Below, in pieces: positions 1 to 9,109 of a stretch of DNA of 64,000 nt (its first letter is position 1; each line of letters begins with the position of its first letter). Position numbers and translations under genes: made by a program. The stretch is from G020354785 sp964534745 (GTDB lineage Bacteria; Bacteroidota; Bacteroidia; Bacteroidales; UBA10428): NCBI GenBank assembly GCA_964534745.1, contig CAZHQW010000005.1, positions 22,900 to 86,899 of the forward strand, read 5' to 3'. Below the pieces are notes generated by a model. It saw only the letters and a program-made list of their open reading frames with translations, searched no databases and was not told the DNA's origin.

Positions 1-1
1 A

Positions 2-814
2 TTTGTTATAAATAACAGCGTATTTATAGGAAAGATGGCCAAGAAAGTTAGGATGCGCGAAAGCCTTATAATGGAGTCTATTTTCAGCTATCACCCCCGG
101 TTTCTGATAAAAGCATATAATCCTGATACACCGGCACCGGGCGTCAGCAGCAATGATATTACCATTGAAGGAGGCGATATTATTGTTTTCAGAAAAGATA
201 TATTATTTGCAGGTATTGGTACCCGCACTTCCTCGCAAGGAGTTGATTATATAATTGGCAAATTATGCAAGGATCAGGAGGAAGTCAAACACGTTATTGT
301 TCAGGAACTGCCTCATTCTCCCGAATCATTCATACATCTTGACATGGTCCTTACGTTCATCGATGAAGGGACATGCATAGTATATGAGCCCGTTATTTTT
401 AACCGGATAGACTATCAGACAGTACTTATCACAATTGATAAAGGCAAAGTAATAAAAATCGAGACCCTCGATGATATTATAAGGGCATTAAAGAAGCTAA
501 AAATTGATGTAAAGGCCATTCCCTGCGGAGGTAAAAATAATACCCTGGTACAGGAACGTGAGCAGTGGCATAGCGGGGCCAATTTTTTTACCCTTGCCCC
601 GGGAAAGATTATAGGATATGAAAGAAACATATATACGAATGAAGAATTGAACAGGCAAGGTTTTGAGATTATTCAGGCCCGTGATGTATTAACCGGGGAA
701 AAAGACCTTGACAAATATAATAAATACCTTGTCACAATCCAGGGCGGGGAGCTGGCAAGAGGAGGCGGGGGACCAAGATGTATGACCCTGCCTGTCAGAA
801 GGAAGAACTTATGA
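2..814 (+). CDS. Arginine deiminase family protein (5' end outside window)
   Basis: The reading frame is open from base 2 and the first ATG (35) lies inside a conserved stretch, so the gene starts before the window. Known family role: arginine deiminase hydrolyses arginine to citrulline and ammonia in the cytoplasm. Visible signatures are the substrate-binding EGGD, a GIGTRTS segment, the catalytic His-x-Asp in FIHLD and the C-terminal nucleophile Cys in GGGGPRCMT. About 270 residues are present; full enzymes have about 400, so roughly the first third is missing. The tail overlaps the end of the convergent sucC by 20 bases. Other guanidine-modifying enzymes share this fold, but the Cys motif is closest to arginine deiminase. 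Confidence 0.82.
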   Translation, partial: FVINNSVFIGKMAKKVRMRESLIMESIFSYHPRFLIKAYNPDTPAPGVSSNDITIEGGDIIVFRKDILFAGIGTRTSSQGVDYIIGKLCKDQEEVKHVIVQELPHSPESFIHLDMVLTFIDEGTCIVYEPVIFNRIDYQTVLITIDKGKVIKIETLDDIIRALKKLKIDVKAIPCGGKNNTLVQEREQWHSGANFFTLAPGKIIGYERNIYTNEELNRQGFEIIQARDVLTGEKDLDKYNKYLVTIQGGELARGGGGPRCMTLPVRRKNL

Positions 815-1982
815 TTTCAGACGCTTCCTGCAATGTTGACACACTTAATATATTAATCCCTGATGCATCCAGGATCTCTTTGCCTTCAGAAGCATTGGTT
901 CCCTTTAAACGGACGATAACAGGTATATCATTATCCGGCATTAATTTGTATGCCCTGGTAATACCATGGGCAATCCTGTCACACCTTACTATACCTCCAA
1001 AGATATTGACCATTACAAACTTCACATCCTTATCTTCAAGTATAATCCTGAATCCGCTCTCTACTGACCGGGGACTTGCCGAACCGCCAACATCAAGGAA
1101 GTTGGCCGGACTTCCACCGGACAGCTTTATCAAATCCATCGTTGCCATTGCCAGTCCGGCCCCATTTACCATACAGCCTATATTGCCGTCAAGCTTTATA
1201 TAGCTTAAATTATATTTTGATGCTTCAGCTTCCGCAGCGACTTCCTCAGCCGGATCTTTCATCTCCAGGTATTCGGGATGCCTGAAAAGAGCGTTATCAT
1301 CCAGATTGATTTTAGCATCTGCTGCATATAATTTGCCACCTGAAATCTTTATTAAAGGATTAATTTCGATAAGCAGGGCATCACTGTTAATATATGCATT
1401 ATATATTGAGTTTAAAAAGCTGATCATCTCTTTGTAGGCCCTGCCTGTCAATCCCATATTAAAGGCAATATTATCAGTCTGTGAGGCCTCCAGTCCCTTT
1501 ACCGGATCAATTTCCTCATAATGTATCATTTCAGGTGATTTTGATGCTATTTCTTCAATATCCGTACCCCCTTCCGGAGAATACATAAAGAGGTTACATC
1601 CCTTATTTCTGTCAGTTAATATGCTTAAATAAAACTCTTCAGCGGACTTATTATCACCATAATAAAGGTCCTGTTCAACAAGCACCTTGTTTACAATTTT
1701 ACCGTCTCTTCCTGTCTGTTCAGTAATGAGCCTCATACCAATTATTTCATCTGCGTACTTTCTCACCTCATCAATACTTCCTGCGATCTTTATGCCTCCG
1801 CTCTTTCCCCTTCCGCCGGAATGTACCTGGGCTTTGACAGCAAAAGAACATATACCTGTATCCTCGAGTATCCTTCTTGCTGCATTAACTGCATCACGGC
1901 TCGTGGCCGCTACATTTCCCAGCGGAACGGCAATCCCGAACTTGCCCAGCAGTTCCTTAGCCTGGTACTCATGTATTTTCAT
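795..1982 (-). CDS. sucC: Succinate-CoA ligase (ADP-forming) beta subunit
   Basis: This is the beta subunit of succinyl-CoA synthetase, a TCA-cycle enzyme that couples succinyl-CoA cleavage to nucleoside triphosphate formation in the cytoplasm. The start MKIHEYQAKELL is the classic SucC N-terminus. An ATP-grasp domain fills about residues 1-235, and the ligase-CoA domain follows with GNIGCMVNGAGLAMAT and FLDVGGSAS. At 395 aa it is of normal length (family about 388). The alpha subunit (sucD) is not next to it: a divergent RNA methylase lies upstream and the convergent deiminase downstream. It must pair with a SucD encoded elsewhere (inference). Confidence 0.95.
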   Translation of the reverse strand: MKIHEYQAKELLGKFGIAVPLGNVAATSRDAVNAARRILEDTGICSFAVKAQVHSGGRGKSGGIKIAGSIDEVRKYADEIIGMRLITEQTGRDGKIVNKVLVEQDLYYGDNKSAEEFYLSILTDRNKGCNLFMYSPEGGTDIEEIASKSPEMIHYEEIDPVKGLEASQTDNIAFNMGLTGRAYKEMISFLNSIYNAYINSDALLIEINPLIKISGGKLYAADAKINLDDNALFRHPEYLEMKDPAEEVAAEAEASKYNLSYIKLDGNIGCMVNGAGLAMATMDLIKLSGGSPANFLDVGGSASPRSVESGFRIILEDKDVKFVMVNIFGGIVRCDRIAHGITRAYKLMPDNDIPVIVRLKGTNASEGKEILDASGINILSVSTLQEASEIISSSF

Positions 1983-2089
1983 ACCTCTATATTCCTCTTA
2001 ATTAAATTTTCAGGATACTAAAATATTTATTTTTTTTATCTTTCATCAACTTTATGGTTCTTATTAAAAAGCATATAAAACCCTGCAAA

Positions 2090-2629
2090 ATGAGAAAACT
2101 TAAAAATTCTGAACTTAACAGAAAATCACTGGAAGAATTTAAAAAGGCTGATAAAAATCCTTTTATAGTTGTACTGGATAATGTAAGAAGCCTTTACAAT
2201 GTAGGATCTGTTTTCAGGACAGCAGACGGATTCCTGATAAACGGGGTTTACCTGTGCGGAATTACTGCCATCCCCCCTCATAAAGATATTCGTAAGACCG
2301 CACTGGGTGCGACTGATTCAGTACCATGGAAGTATTTTAAAAAGACTGCCGATGCCATAAAAGAGCTGCACAAAGAAGGGTACAAAATAATATCTATCGA
2401 GCAGACGGATGAGAGTATTATGCTGAATGATTTCTCTGTTGAAAAAGGTGTAAGATATGCCCTGGTGTTCGGACATGAGATGAGAGGAGTCGATCAGTCA
2501 GTTGTTGATGAGAGTGATATTTGTATAGAAATTCCCCAGTATGGCACAAAACACTCATTTAACATTTCTGTAAGTGCCGGTATTGTTCTGTGGGATCTTG
2601 TAAACAAACTAAAAAAAAAGCGATCCTGA
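2090..2629 (+). CDS. TrmH/SpoU-family RNA 2'-O-methyltransferase
   Basis: A SPOUT-class S-adenosylmethionine-dependent methyltransferase that probably 2'-O-methylates a tRNA or rRNA nucleotide. The three SpoU motifs are visible: NVRSLYNVGSVFRTAD near residue 30, LVFGHEMRGV near 125, and IPQYGTKHSFNISVSAG near 150. I chose the ATG at 2090 (MRKLKNSELNRKS) because that N-terminus is typical of Bacteroidota members; an upstream in-frame ATG at 2054 would add 12 lysine-rich residues with no family support. At 179 aa it is a minimal catalytic domain without an N-terminal RNA-binding extension. The exact target nucleotide cannot be told from sequence. A strong terminator follows immediately. Confidence 0.88.
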   Translation: MRKLKNSELNRKSLEEFKKADKNPFIVVLDNVRSLYNVGSVFRTADGFLINGVYLCGITAIPPHKDIRKTALGATDSVPWKYFKKTADAIKELHKEGYKIISIEQTDESIMLNDFSVEKGVRYALVFGHEMRGVDQSVVDESDICIEIPQYGTKHSFNISVSAGIVLWDLVNKLKKKRS

Positions 2630-2647
2630 ATTAACGGGATCGCTTTT
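2616..2647. terminator. Bidirectional intrinsic terminator
   Basis: A perfect 11-bp stem, AAAAGCGATCC and GGATCGCTTTT, around a 10-base loop, flanked by A and T runs. It overlaps the 3' end of the plus-strand RNA methylase gene and lies 21 bases past the stop of the convergent minus-strand lipoprotein gene, so it can serve both. Confidence 0.85.
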
Positions 2648-2667
2648 AGCAGTTATTATTGGTCTTT

Positions 2668-4392
2668 TTATTCTACGATAGCTTTAAATGCCTCGTTTTC
2701 AAAATATTTAGCAAACTCGAGGTCTTTCTTTGCATGGTCTTTAAGCTCGCTCTTCTTGCCAACTGCTGTACGCAGATTATTCAATACTCCTTCTTCCCTT
2801 CCGCTTCTTGCACTGCCAACAGCCTTCAGGTAATAAACCAGTCCGCATTCAACATCACCCATCTGGTTAAGGGTGTTTAACGATTTTTCGGTATCACCGT
2901 CCAGCAGCTGTGCGAGTGCTGCATTGAATGAAGGTTCGTTGCCAAAGTAGCTGACTGCTGCATCATAATCACCCTGCTTGATTTTTATTATACCAAGGTT
3001 GTAATTTACAACATTACCGGCACCCATAGCTGATGTGAAGAGTTCTTCGGCATTTGCAATGTCTCCTTCCAGTAAGGCAACAGCACCCAGGTTATTCTTA
3101 ATAGCATCGTTTTCTTTAAGTGCCTTGGCAGCGAGGAAGGCTTCCTTGGCCTCTGCCACTTTGCCTAATTTAATATATACATGTCCCACATTATTTATAG
3201 CCCTGAAGCATTCCGGAAAATTTTCAGCAGCTTTCTGGTATATTGCCAGTTTCTCGTTAAGATCATCGGTTAATGTGGCAGCATATAGAATTTCTTCAAG
3301 CTTAAGTGTATCCGGATTTGTTTTAACCAGCTCTGCAAGCTCTTCGTCTGAATACCCTATATTATCAACATTCACGTTAATCATCGACCTGCGGAGCTTG
3401 GGCAGTACCTTTTCAGCTATTTCTTCGAATGCAGCGGCAATGTTTTTGATTTCCTTTTCCCTGACTACAGGATCGGAATACATTGACAGAACTCTGAGTA
3501 TCAACTCTTTATCCTGAATGTCTGATTCTTCCATAAGCTTCTTAAATCCTTCCCAGTCCTCTGCAGTGTATTTGAGACTCAGGAACTGTTCAGCATCGGC
3601 TTCACTTACTTTTGCTTTCTTCAATACTCTTTCCAGGTATCTTTCAGCTGAACCCTCCCTTTCTTGTGCTAATTTGTCATTAAAATCCTCAGGACCATCC
3701 GGTGATGCATAGGCTGAAATACCGGCTCCCTTGAATTCTTTTCTTTCTGCTGCGCTTGCTTCTTTGATATTATTCTGCAGGGCAACAATATCTTCAGCTG
3801 AAAGCTCGGAATCCCTTACATTATACTTATTAATCACATAGTGAATGTCAGCATTATATGTTTCGGGTATAATCCTCTGAAACTTGTCTCCAACAAGAAT
3901 GGTTTTTGGATTAACCATAACCAGTGCAGGTGTGGCAATAACACCTTCGGCAATTTTAATTCCGGGTATTTCTATCGGAGTTTTTTCTTTTATCTGTGCA
4001 GACATTTCAACATACAGTCCTGAACGAAGCATCTCATCAGTATAGGCAACCTTGCCTGTATAGGAATATTCACCGCCGTCATACGGGATAACCTTATTAT
4101 TAGCTTCGACTTTTTCTCCCTGAAGAGTAGTTGATTCAAATTCAGCCTGGCCCCCCTCATATTTTAAAACAGGTGTGGCAACAACCACAGCCTTTTTGTT
4201 GAAATACTTTTCAGGAAATTTAGTATTAATAGTAACCTGTACCTCACCGGCATGCATTTCAAGTGGATTAGGCTGTACTTGATAGGATACGTCGCTCGAT
4301 TTATCGACCATCTTATTTAAACCGCCGCAGCTGCTTAGTAAAAAAGCTGCAACAATAATAGATGTTAAGTAGTTTCGCTTAATTTTCTTCAT
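2668..4392 (-). CDS. TPR-containing lipoprotein with beta-rich N-terminal region
   Basis: A 574-aa envelope protein. The N-terminus has a lysine-rich, hydrophobic signal ending in the lipobox LLSSC (Cys about 22), so it should be lipid-anchored. Residues 40-190 look like repeated beta-sandwich segments (for example LEMHAGEVQVTI). Residues 200-260 contain GISAYASPDGPEDFN, which resembles the OmpA-like surface region of related Bacteroidota proteins. Several tetratricopeptide repeats follow from about 365 (CFRAINNVGHVYIKLGKVAE, then NLGAVALLEGDIANAEELF). This layout recurs in Bacteroidales lipoproteins of unknown function; a role in envelope scaffolding is inference. It has its own promoter-like box upstream and shares a terminator with the RNA methylase. 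Confidence 0.72.
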   Translation of the reverse strand: MKKIKRNYLTSIIVAAFLLSSCGGLNKMVDKSSDVSYQVQPNPLEMHAGEVQVTINTKFPEKYFNKKAVVVATPVLKYEGGQAEFESTTLQGEKVEANNKVIPYDGGEYSYTGKVAYTDEMLRSGLYVEMSAQIKEKTPIEIPGIKIAEGVIATPALVMVNPKTILVGDKFQRIIPETYNADIHYVINKYNVRDSELSAEDIVALQNNIKEASAAERKEFKGAGISAYASPDGPEDFNDKLAQEREGSAERYLERVLKKAKVSEADAEQFLSLKYTAEDWEGFKKLMEESDIQDKELILRVLSMYSDPVVREKEIKNIAAAFEEIAEKVLPKLRRSMINVNVDNIGYSDEELAELVKTNPDTLKLEEILYAATLTDDLNEKLAIYQKAAENFPECFRAINNVGHVYIKLGKVAEAKEAFLAAKALKENDAIKNNLGAVALLEGDIANAEELFTSAMGAGNVVNYNLGIIKIKQGDYDAAVSYFGNEPSFNAALAQLLDGDTEKSLNTLNQMGDVECGLVYYLKAVGSARSGREEGVLNNLRTAVGKKSELKDHAKKDLEFAKYFENEAFKAIVE

Positions 4393-4692
4393 AATTAATT
4401 AATTATTTGTTTTACAATCTCAATAAATATGTTTATTATTCTTATTATTTATAACAGTTGCAAACTTACTAATGTTTTCAATAAAAAAAAATTATCTTAA
4501 TGTTAACGACTCCATTCAGGGAATAAATATAAAAAAAATTATAGAACCTTCTTTAAATCAGTAAAATAAAATTTACAACAAATTTTCCCAAATCCCTTCA
4601 TTATATTGAATTAACAATTCAATAATTATAGTTTAACAAGCTAATTTTTAATATATTATAAATTCGCTTCAAAAAGATCCGTTTTAAAAAAT
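4393..4692. other. AT-rich intergenic region
   Basis: This is 300 bases without a gene between floA (which ends at 4693) and the lipoprotein gene (which starts at 4392), both on minus. It holds a minus-strand -7-like box at 4461-4468 and a small AT-only hairpin, ATTGAATT-AAC-AATTCAAT (4605-4623), that could weakly end the floA transcript. I see no coding potential or RNA gene. Confidence 0.6.
4461..4468 (-). promoter_or_regulatory. Bacteroidota -7 box for the lipoprotein gene
   Basis: On the minus strand this reads TAAGTTTG, matching TAnnTTTG exactly. It lies about 70 bases upstream of the start codon at 4392. No clear TTTG -33 partner sits at the usual spacing, so confidence is limited. Confidence 0.4.
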
Positions 4693-5685
4693 TTAAATCT
4701 TCTTTTCTTTGCCGGGCTTTTCCGGTGGCTTGCTAATTGAATCCCTCATGTGAGTATCGGCTTCAATATTTTTCATACGGTAATAATCCATTATACCCAG
4801 ATTTCCAGACTTGAATGCTTCGGCCATAGCCAGCGGTATTTGTACTTCTGCTTCAATAACTTTTGCACGTGCTGCCTGTGCTTTGGCTTTCATCTCCTGT
4901 TCAAGGGCAACAGCCATAGCTCTTCTCTCCTCTGCTTTTGCCTGGGCTATATTCTTATCTGCATTTGCCTGATCCATCTGCAATACAGCACCTATATTTT
5001 TGCCAACATCTATATCGGCAATATCGATTGACAAAATTTCAAATGCTGTTCCTGCATCCAGACCTTTATCAAGTACCACCTTGGAAATGAAATCAGGATT
5101 CTCAAGAACCTGTTTATGTGAATTGGAAGAACCTATTGAAGATACAATACCTTCACCCACCCTTGCAAGGACAGTTTCTTCACCGGCCCCGCCTACCAGC
5201 TGCTTGATGTTGGCCCTTACGGTGACCCTTGCCTTGGCTACAAGCTGAATGCCATCCTTTGCAACTGCTGATACAGGGGGTGTATTAATAACTTTCGGGT
5301 TGACTGACATTTTAACTGCCTCAAATACGTCCCTGCCTGCCAGATCTATAGCTGTGGCCATGTTAAACTGCAAATCTATATTTGCCTTCTCGGCAGAGAC
5401 CAGTGCATGTACCACCTGTTCAACATGCCCTCCTGCAAGGTAGTGAGCTTCCAGATCATTCCTGATTAGCTTCAGTCCGGCTTTAGTCCCTTCGATCATA
5501 GCCCTTACAATTACTGAAGGGGGCACTTTTCTCCATCTCATGAAAATAAGCTGAATTAATGATATTCTCACGCCCGAAACAAGTGCCTGAAACCATAAAC
5601 CGAGCGGGACAAAATAAAGCACAATAATTAATAAAACTATAACTCCAATAATGTAAAGGATATATGTTCCTATTCCTGTTCCCAT
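4693..5685 (-). CDS. floA: Flotillin-like protein FloA
   Basis: A membrane scaffold of the FloA/YqfA (UPF0365) family, which in Bacillus organises membrane microdomains. The first about 30 residues form one hydrophobic hairpin or membrane segment (LYIIGVIVLLIIVLYFVPLG). A SPFH-type domain with PKVINTPPVSAVAKDGIQ follows, then an Ala/Glu-rich coiled coil (about 230-290) and a short basic tail. At 330 aa it has the family's normal length. It starts 9 bases after the nfeD-like gene, the usual FloA-NfeD pairing, and the two are almost certainly co-transcribed. Function here is inferred from family and pairing. Confidence 0.93.
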   Translation of the reverse strand: MGTGIGTYILYIIGVIVLLIIVLYFVPLGLWFQALVSGVRISLIQLIFMRWRKVPPSVIVRAMIEGTKAGLKLIRNDLEAHYLAGGHVEQVVHALVSAEKANIDLQFNMATAIDLAGRDVFEAVKMSVNPKVINTPPVSAVAKDGIQLVAKARVTVRANIKQLVGGAGEETVLARVGEGIVSSIGSSNSHKQVLENPDFISKVVLDKGLDAGTAFEILSIDIADIDVGKNIGAVLQMDQANADKNIAQAKAEERRAMAVALEQEMKAKAQAARAKVIEAEVQIPLAMAEAFKSGNLGIMDYYRMKNIEADTHMRDSISKPPEKPGKEKKI

Positions 5686-5694
5686 AATTAATAC

Positions 5695-6165
5695 TTATTT
5701 TAATGGTTTAACAATAACGTTTGTATTTTGGATTTTTATTATCTCAACCTCCGTATTCTCATTAATATAACCTGATAGTGATTTTGCCTCGATAATTTTA
5801 TCATTAAACATTGCCTTGCCTATTGGCGCCAGCCTTGTAATTGTCTTACCCTTTTCGCCGACTGCGAACCTGCCTTCCTTTTTTATATTATCAACCGAAC
5901 TGTCGCTTTTTGTATCAAGGGCAATCTTCTTCCATGTTCTTGACCTGAGAGCGACAATAAATATAATTATCAATATCAGTATTGTGCCGGCCAAAGTCAT
6001 ATTACCGTATTTTACACCGTGCTTGATATAGGCTGCAAGTACTCCGCCCGCGATTAAAAGCACACCTCCTATCCCGGCCACGGTAACTCCGGGTATAATA
6101 AGGAATTCAATAAGCAAAAGTATTATTCCAAGTATTATCAGAAGTGCAATAGCAATAGGTGACAT
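5695..6165 (-). CDS. NfeD-family membrane protein
   Basis: A 156-aa short NfeD protein. Two to three hydrophobic segments fill residues 1-75 (GIILLLIEFLIIPGVTVAGI is typical NfeD), followed by a C-terminal OB-fold-like domain of about 65 residues (GEKGKTITRLAPIGKAMFND). It lacks the N-terminal ClpP-like protease domain of long NfeD proteins. NfeD proteins are the standard genomic partners of flotillin-like FloA, directly downstream here. The gene order SPOR-like, clpS, nfeD, floA with gaps of 93, 27 and 9 bases suggests a shared transcript. Confidence 0.88.
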   Translation of the reverse strand: MSPIAIALLIILGIILLLIEFLIIPGVTVAGIGGVLLIAGGVLAAYIKHGVKYGNMTLAGTILILIIIFIVALRSRTWKKIALDTKSDSSVDNIKKEGRFAVGEKGKTITRLAPIGKAMFNDKIIEAKSLSGYINENTEVEIIKIQNTNVIVKPLK

Positions 6166-6192
6166 AAGGATAGCAGAAATTGAGGTGAAATA

Positions 6193-6483
6193 TTATTCAA
6201 TAGTCGCATTTAAACCTCGTTCTATTAATCCGTCCTTAAGCGGCTTTAGAATTCCGGCAGTTCCTTTCTTAACATCACATTTACCCTTATAATGCACTAA
6301 AAAGGTACACTGCTCAGCCTGGATTGTATCCATTTTACATATGCGGATCAGGGATTCAATTACATAATCAAAAGTGTGGATGTCATCATTGTGCAAAACC
6401 AGGAACTTGCTTTTACTCAAATCTTTTTCAATATATTCTTTAAGTTTTGGACGGTTATCCGGGTAATCCTTTTTGCCCATCAT
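6193..6483 (-). CDS. clpS: ATP-dependent Clp protease adaptor ClpS
   Basis: ClpS binds N-degron substrates and delivers them to ClpA/ClpC-type unfoldases. The diagnostic motif LHNDDIHTFDYVIESL is present near residue 34, followed by AEQCTFLVHYKGKCDVKKG, the form common in Bacteroidota. I chose the ATG at 6483 (MMGKKDYPDN; the next codon is also ATG). The frame continues upstream to a TTG at 6543, which would add a Cys-rich stretch CNCSNCFTC; that start is less likely but would give a metal-site-like N-terminus. With the chosen start it is 96 aa, a normal length. Confidence 0.88.
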   Translation of the reverse strand: MMGKKDYPDNRPKLKEYIEKDLSKSKFLVLHNDDIHTFDYVIESLIRICKMDTIQAEQCTFLVHYKGKCDVKKGTAGILKPLKDGLIERGLNATIE

Positions 6484-6576
6484 GAGGTTATTTAATTGGT
6501 TATTACAAGTAAAGCAATTTGAGCAATTACAAGGCTCTCCCAAAAGTATAAAATTTTCTTCATATGTAAGAATTAT

Positions 6577-7188
6577 TTATAACTTTATTTGTGTGTATTC
6601 AATCTCTTTGGCCTTTTCAATCGTAATTTTCCTGCCATTATAAAAAGGTACAATAAAGGAATCTGAAAATCCGTATTCCCTGACTATTTCCAAAGCTCTG
6701 TTTGCCTTTTCAGATAAACCGAAAATTCCTGTATAATATTTTATTAATCCTTTTGTTTCCTCAGAAGATACAGGATATAGGCCGCCAAAAGCATTAAATG
6801 AAACCGGTTTACTATAAACTCCCAGCTGGATCCTGAAAATCAGACCGTCAGGTAAGTTTATGCCTGCAGGTATCGGATTTGATTCGTTGTATGGAGAAGA
6901 ACTTAAAATTTCAAATTCATCATACTTTTTATTACTGGCGGCAGCAGTTAATGATGAGTCATTTGATGATCCTGCAGACCCCGGGTATACATACTGATAT
7001 ACCTTTATGCCGTTGATTTCTCTGACCAGTTTGATTTTACCTTTCAGTGTATCTGCCCTGTAATTTTCAGAGTTTAATGTATCACCGGAGTGGAGCCTGT
7101 AAGGATTTGCGGTATATATACACTGCATGTTCAGTGTAACAGCAAATAAGAGAATGATTCTATAATATTCAGGATACAAATATTTCAT
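6577..7188 (-). CDS. Exported protein with SPOR-like C-terminal domain
   Basis: A 203-aa protein with a hydrophobic N-terminal segment (IILLFAVTLNMQCIYTA), probably a signal peptide. Residues 120-195 resemble a SPOR-type fold: LPDGLIFRIQLGVYSKPVSF, then FGLSEKANRALEIVREYGF and DSFIVPFYNGRKITI, which is the beta-alpha-beta rhythm of Bacteroidota SPOR-like domains. SPOR domains bind denuded peptidoglycan glycans, so an envelope or cell-wall role is possible (inference). It is the first gene of the minus-strand group leading to clpS, nfeD and floA. Confidence 0.62.
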   Translation of the reverse strand: MKYLYPEYYRIILLFAVTLNMQCIYTANPYRLHSGDTLNSENYRADTLKGKIKLVREINGIKVYQYVYPGSAGSSNDSSLTAAASNKKYDEFEILSSSPYNESNPIPAGINLPDGLIFRIQLGVYSKPVSFNAFGGLYPVSSEETKGLIKYYTGIFGLSEKANRALEIVREYGFSDSFIVPFYNGRKITIEKAKEIEYTQIKL

Positions 7189-7312
7189 GCCAAAAGACTA
7201 TGAATTAGCAAGCCAATTTAATAAATTAAAATTTAGCATATTAAAATAATTAAAAAATATATACATGGCAAGATATTTATTTCTCAAAAAGCATATTGAT
7301 ATGTTAACTCAT

Positions 7313-7343
7313 TTTGAAATATCAATACATAGATATATATTCG
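7313..7343 (+). promoter_or_regulatory. Promoter of the FKBP gene
   Basis: TTTG at 7313-7316, exactly 19 bases, then TATATTCG at 7336-7343, one mismatch from the Bacteroidota -7 consensus TAnnTTTG. It would give a leader of about 30 bases before the ATG at 7379. Confidence 0.55.
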
Positions 7344-7378
7344 CATATTAATAATCATCATCATATAAAAAATTAATT

Positions 7379-8098
7379 ATGAAAAATTTTAAGAGCATTG
7401 TACTGGTAATTATTATAATAGTGCTTACAATTTCTTGCAGCGATCAGTCAAAGCGCGGTTCAAAGATTGCTCTAAACAACGAACTTGATTCGGCAAGTTT
7501 TGCTTTCGGACTTTCATTTGCCAACAGCCTTAAATATTCAAATTATGTTGACAGGTTAAATATTGACGCTGTTGCTGCTGCTATAAGGAGTGTTTATGGC
7601 AACGAAAAGGATACCGTTTTCACAAGAGAAGAAATTACATATATCTTAAATAACTATTTCAGAAAAACAAGAGAAGAGCGCATGAGGCGTAACCTGGATG
7701 AAGGTGAGCTATTCCTGAGTAAAAACAAAAAGGATAAGGGTGTTATAGTTACAGAGTCAGGATTACAATATAAAATAATAAAGGAAGGCACAGGCAGAAC
7801 ACCTACATTAAATGATAAAGTTAGATGCAATTACAGGGGAATGTTAATTGACGGCAAGGAATTTGACAGTTCATATAAAAGAGGTGAGCCGGCGGAATTT
7901 AGTGTAAAAGGAGTAATTAAAGGATGGCAGGAAGCATTGCAATTAATGAAGGAAGGGGCAAAATGGGAATTATACATACCCACGAATCTTGCTTACGGAC
8001 CTAGAGTAAGGCCGGGAACCTTGCTTGAGCCTAACATGGCCCTTATTTTTGAAATTGAGTTGCTGGAGATTGTTGAACCAGAGGAAAAAAAGGAGTAA
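7379..8098 (+). CDS. FKBP-type peptidyl-prolyl cis-trans isomerase, lipoprotein
   Basis: A Mip/FkpA-like periplasmic folding catalyst. The N-terminus is a lipoprotein signal ending at Cys20 (LTISC). An N-terminal helical dimerisation-type domain spans about 35-120 (SASFAFGLSFANSLKYS). The FKBP fold covers about 125-235, with VRCNYRGMLIDGKEFDSSY, GWQEALQLMKEGAKWELYIP and LAYGPR, all active-site elements of the family. At 239 aa it is typical. It probably acts on exported proteins at the membrane. It ends one base before the convergent gene at 8099. Confidence 0.93.
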   Translation: MKNFKSIVLVIIIIVLTISCSDQSKRGSKIALNNELDSASFAFGLSFANSLKYSNYVDRLNIDAVAAAIRSVYGNEKDTVFTREEITYILNNYFRKTREERMRRNLDEGELFLSKNKKDKGVIVTESGLQYKIIKEGTGRTPTLNDKVRCNYRGMLIDGKEFDSSYKRGEPAEFSVKGVIKGWQEALQLMKEGAKWELYIPTNLAYGPRVRPGTLLEPNMALIFEIELLEIVEPEEKKE

Positions 8099-8527
8099 TC
8101 ATATCTGAATCCTGAGGATTCTCCTGAAATATCCGGCATAATCAACTATAATCATTGTAAACAGCAATATAATGCCCGAAACAGATATGATCATAACTGT
8201 CGGAGTTATGTAATAGCCCTTTATTAAATCTGTTATTGAAATAAAAAACTCATTTACAAAGCTAAAATCAATACTACTGGCTCTGAAATAAAGATTATTT
8301 ATAAAATCAGTCAAACGGTTACTGAACGGGATAGCAAGCACTGTTGCTATTAACAGCACTGCTGTCAGATAATAAGGCAATCCCCTCAATATCCTGCTTT
8401 TAACCATTTCAGGCTCAGCCAGGATCTTTCCCATGACACTGGCTGTGAAATCCTCTGATGTCCTTTCCAGTCCGATTTTATCAAAGAATTCCTTTGCTTT
8501 TTTATGATATGTATTTCCCTGTTTCAT
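8099..8527 (-). CDS. Putative membrane anti-sigma partner
   Basis: A 142-aa protein with a short cytoplasmic N-terminal region and two membrane segments (about 48-68 and 110-132). The N-terminal phrase SEDFTASVMGKI resembles that of small membrane proteins often found behind ECF sigma genes in Bacteroidota. Its start overlaps the sigma gene's stop (ATGA, 8524-8527), so translation is coupled. No zinc-finger anti-sigma motif is present. The anti-sigma role rests on position and topology only. Confidence 0.6.
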   Translation of the reverse strand: MKQGNTYHKKAKEFFDKIGLERTSEDFTASVMGKILAEPEMVKSRILRGLPYYLTAVLLIATVLAIPFSNRLTDFINNLYFRASSIDFSFVNEFFISITDLIKGYYITPTVMIISVSGIILLFTMIIVDYAGYFRRILRIQI

Positions 8528-9099
8528 AATAAATCTGCTAATTCTGCTCCGTATAATGTTTTAAGTCTGTGAAACAGCTTTTGCCGGCTGCGATGTAACC
8601 TCACCTTAACATTTGATTCAGTTAAACCCGTTATCTCTGCCAGCTCCTTAACGGATTTATCATCCTGGTAAAACAACGTTAATAAAGATTTATCAACCGG
8701 GTCAAGCTCATCAAGTGCCTGTCTTAAAATCTCAACAGGTACTTTGTCAAAATTATAAAAATCTTCATGCGCATTATCGGCAATATCATGATAAATATCT
8801 TCTTTATCATCAATCGAAACACTATTCAGGCGTTTCCTTCTTATTTTTGAAATTGCCGTATTATAAGCTATGCTGTAAAGCCATGTGGAAAATTTTGATT
8901 TACCCTTAAAATCCTTTAATGATGCATAGGCCTTTACAAACACATCCTGTGCCAGTTCTTCCGCATCCTCACGGTTTCCTACTATCCGATATGCCACAGT
9001 ATAGACCATATCCTTATATTTATTGATAATTACTGTATAATCTGATACATTACCAGACAGGATACTATTTATATAAATATTATCTTCTTTCAATTGCAT
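8524..9099 (-). CDS. ECF-type RNA polymerase sigma factor
   Basis: A 191-aa sigma-70 family extracytoplasmic-function factor. Region 2 (about 20-90) contains YKDMVYTVAYRIVGNREDAE, AQDVFVKAYASL and KFSTWLYSIAYNTA. Region 4 (about 125-180) contains an HTH with VKELAEITGLTESNVKVRLH. Region 3 is absent, as expected. It is co-transcribed with the putative membrane partner and diverges from a DUF6249-like gene. An ECF-type promoter sits directly in front of the ATG, which implies autoregulation (inference). The -10 to ATG distance of 10 bases predicts an almost leaderless mRNA. Confidence 0.93.
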   Translation of the reverse strand: MQLKEDNIYINSILSGNVSDYTVIINKYKDMVYTVAYRIVGNREDAEELAQDVFVKAYASLKDFKGKSKFSTWLYSIAYNTAISKIRRKRLNSVSIDDKEDIYHDIADNAHEDFYNFDKVPVEILRQALDELDPVDKSLLTLFYQDDKSVKELAEITGLTESNVKVRLHRSRQKLFHRLKTLYGAELADLL

Positions 9100-9109
9100 C
9101 CGTTACTTT

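Noticed and set aside
778..1203. Plus-strand ORF inside sucC
   Set aside because: Antisense shadow of the clear sucC gene; its residues are low in family-like motifs.
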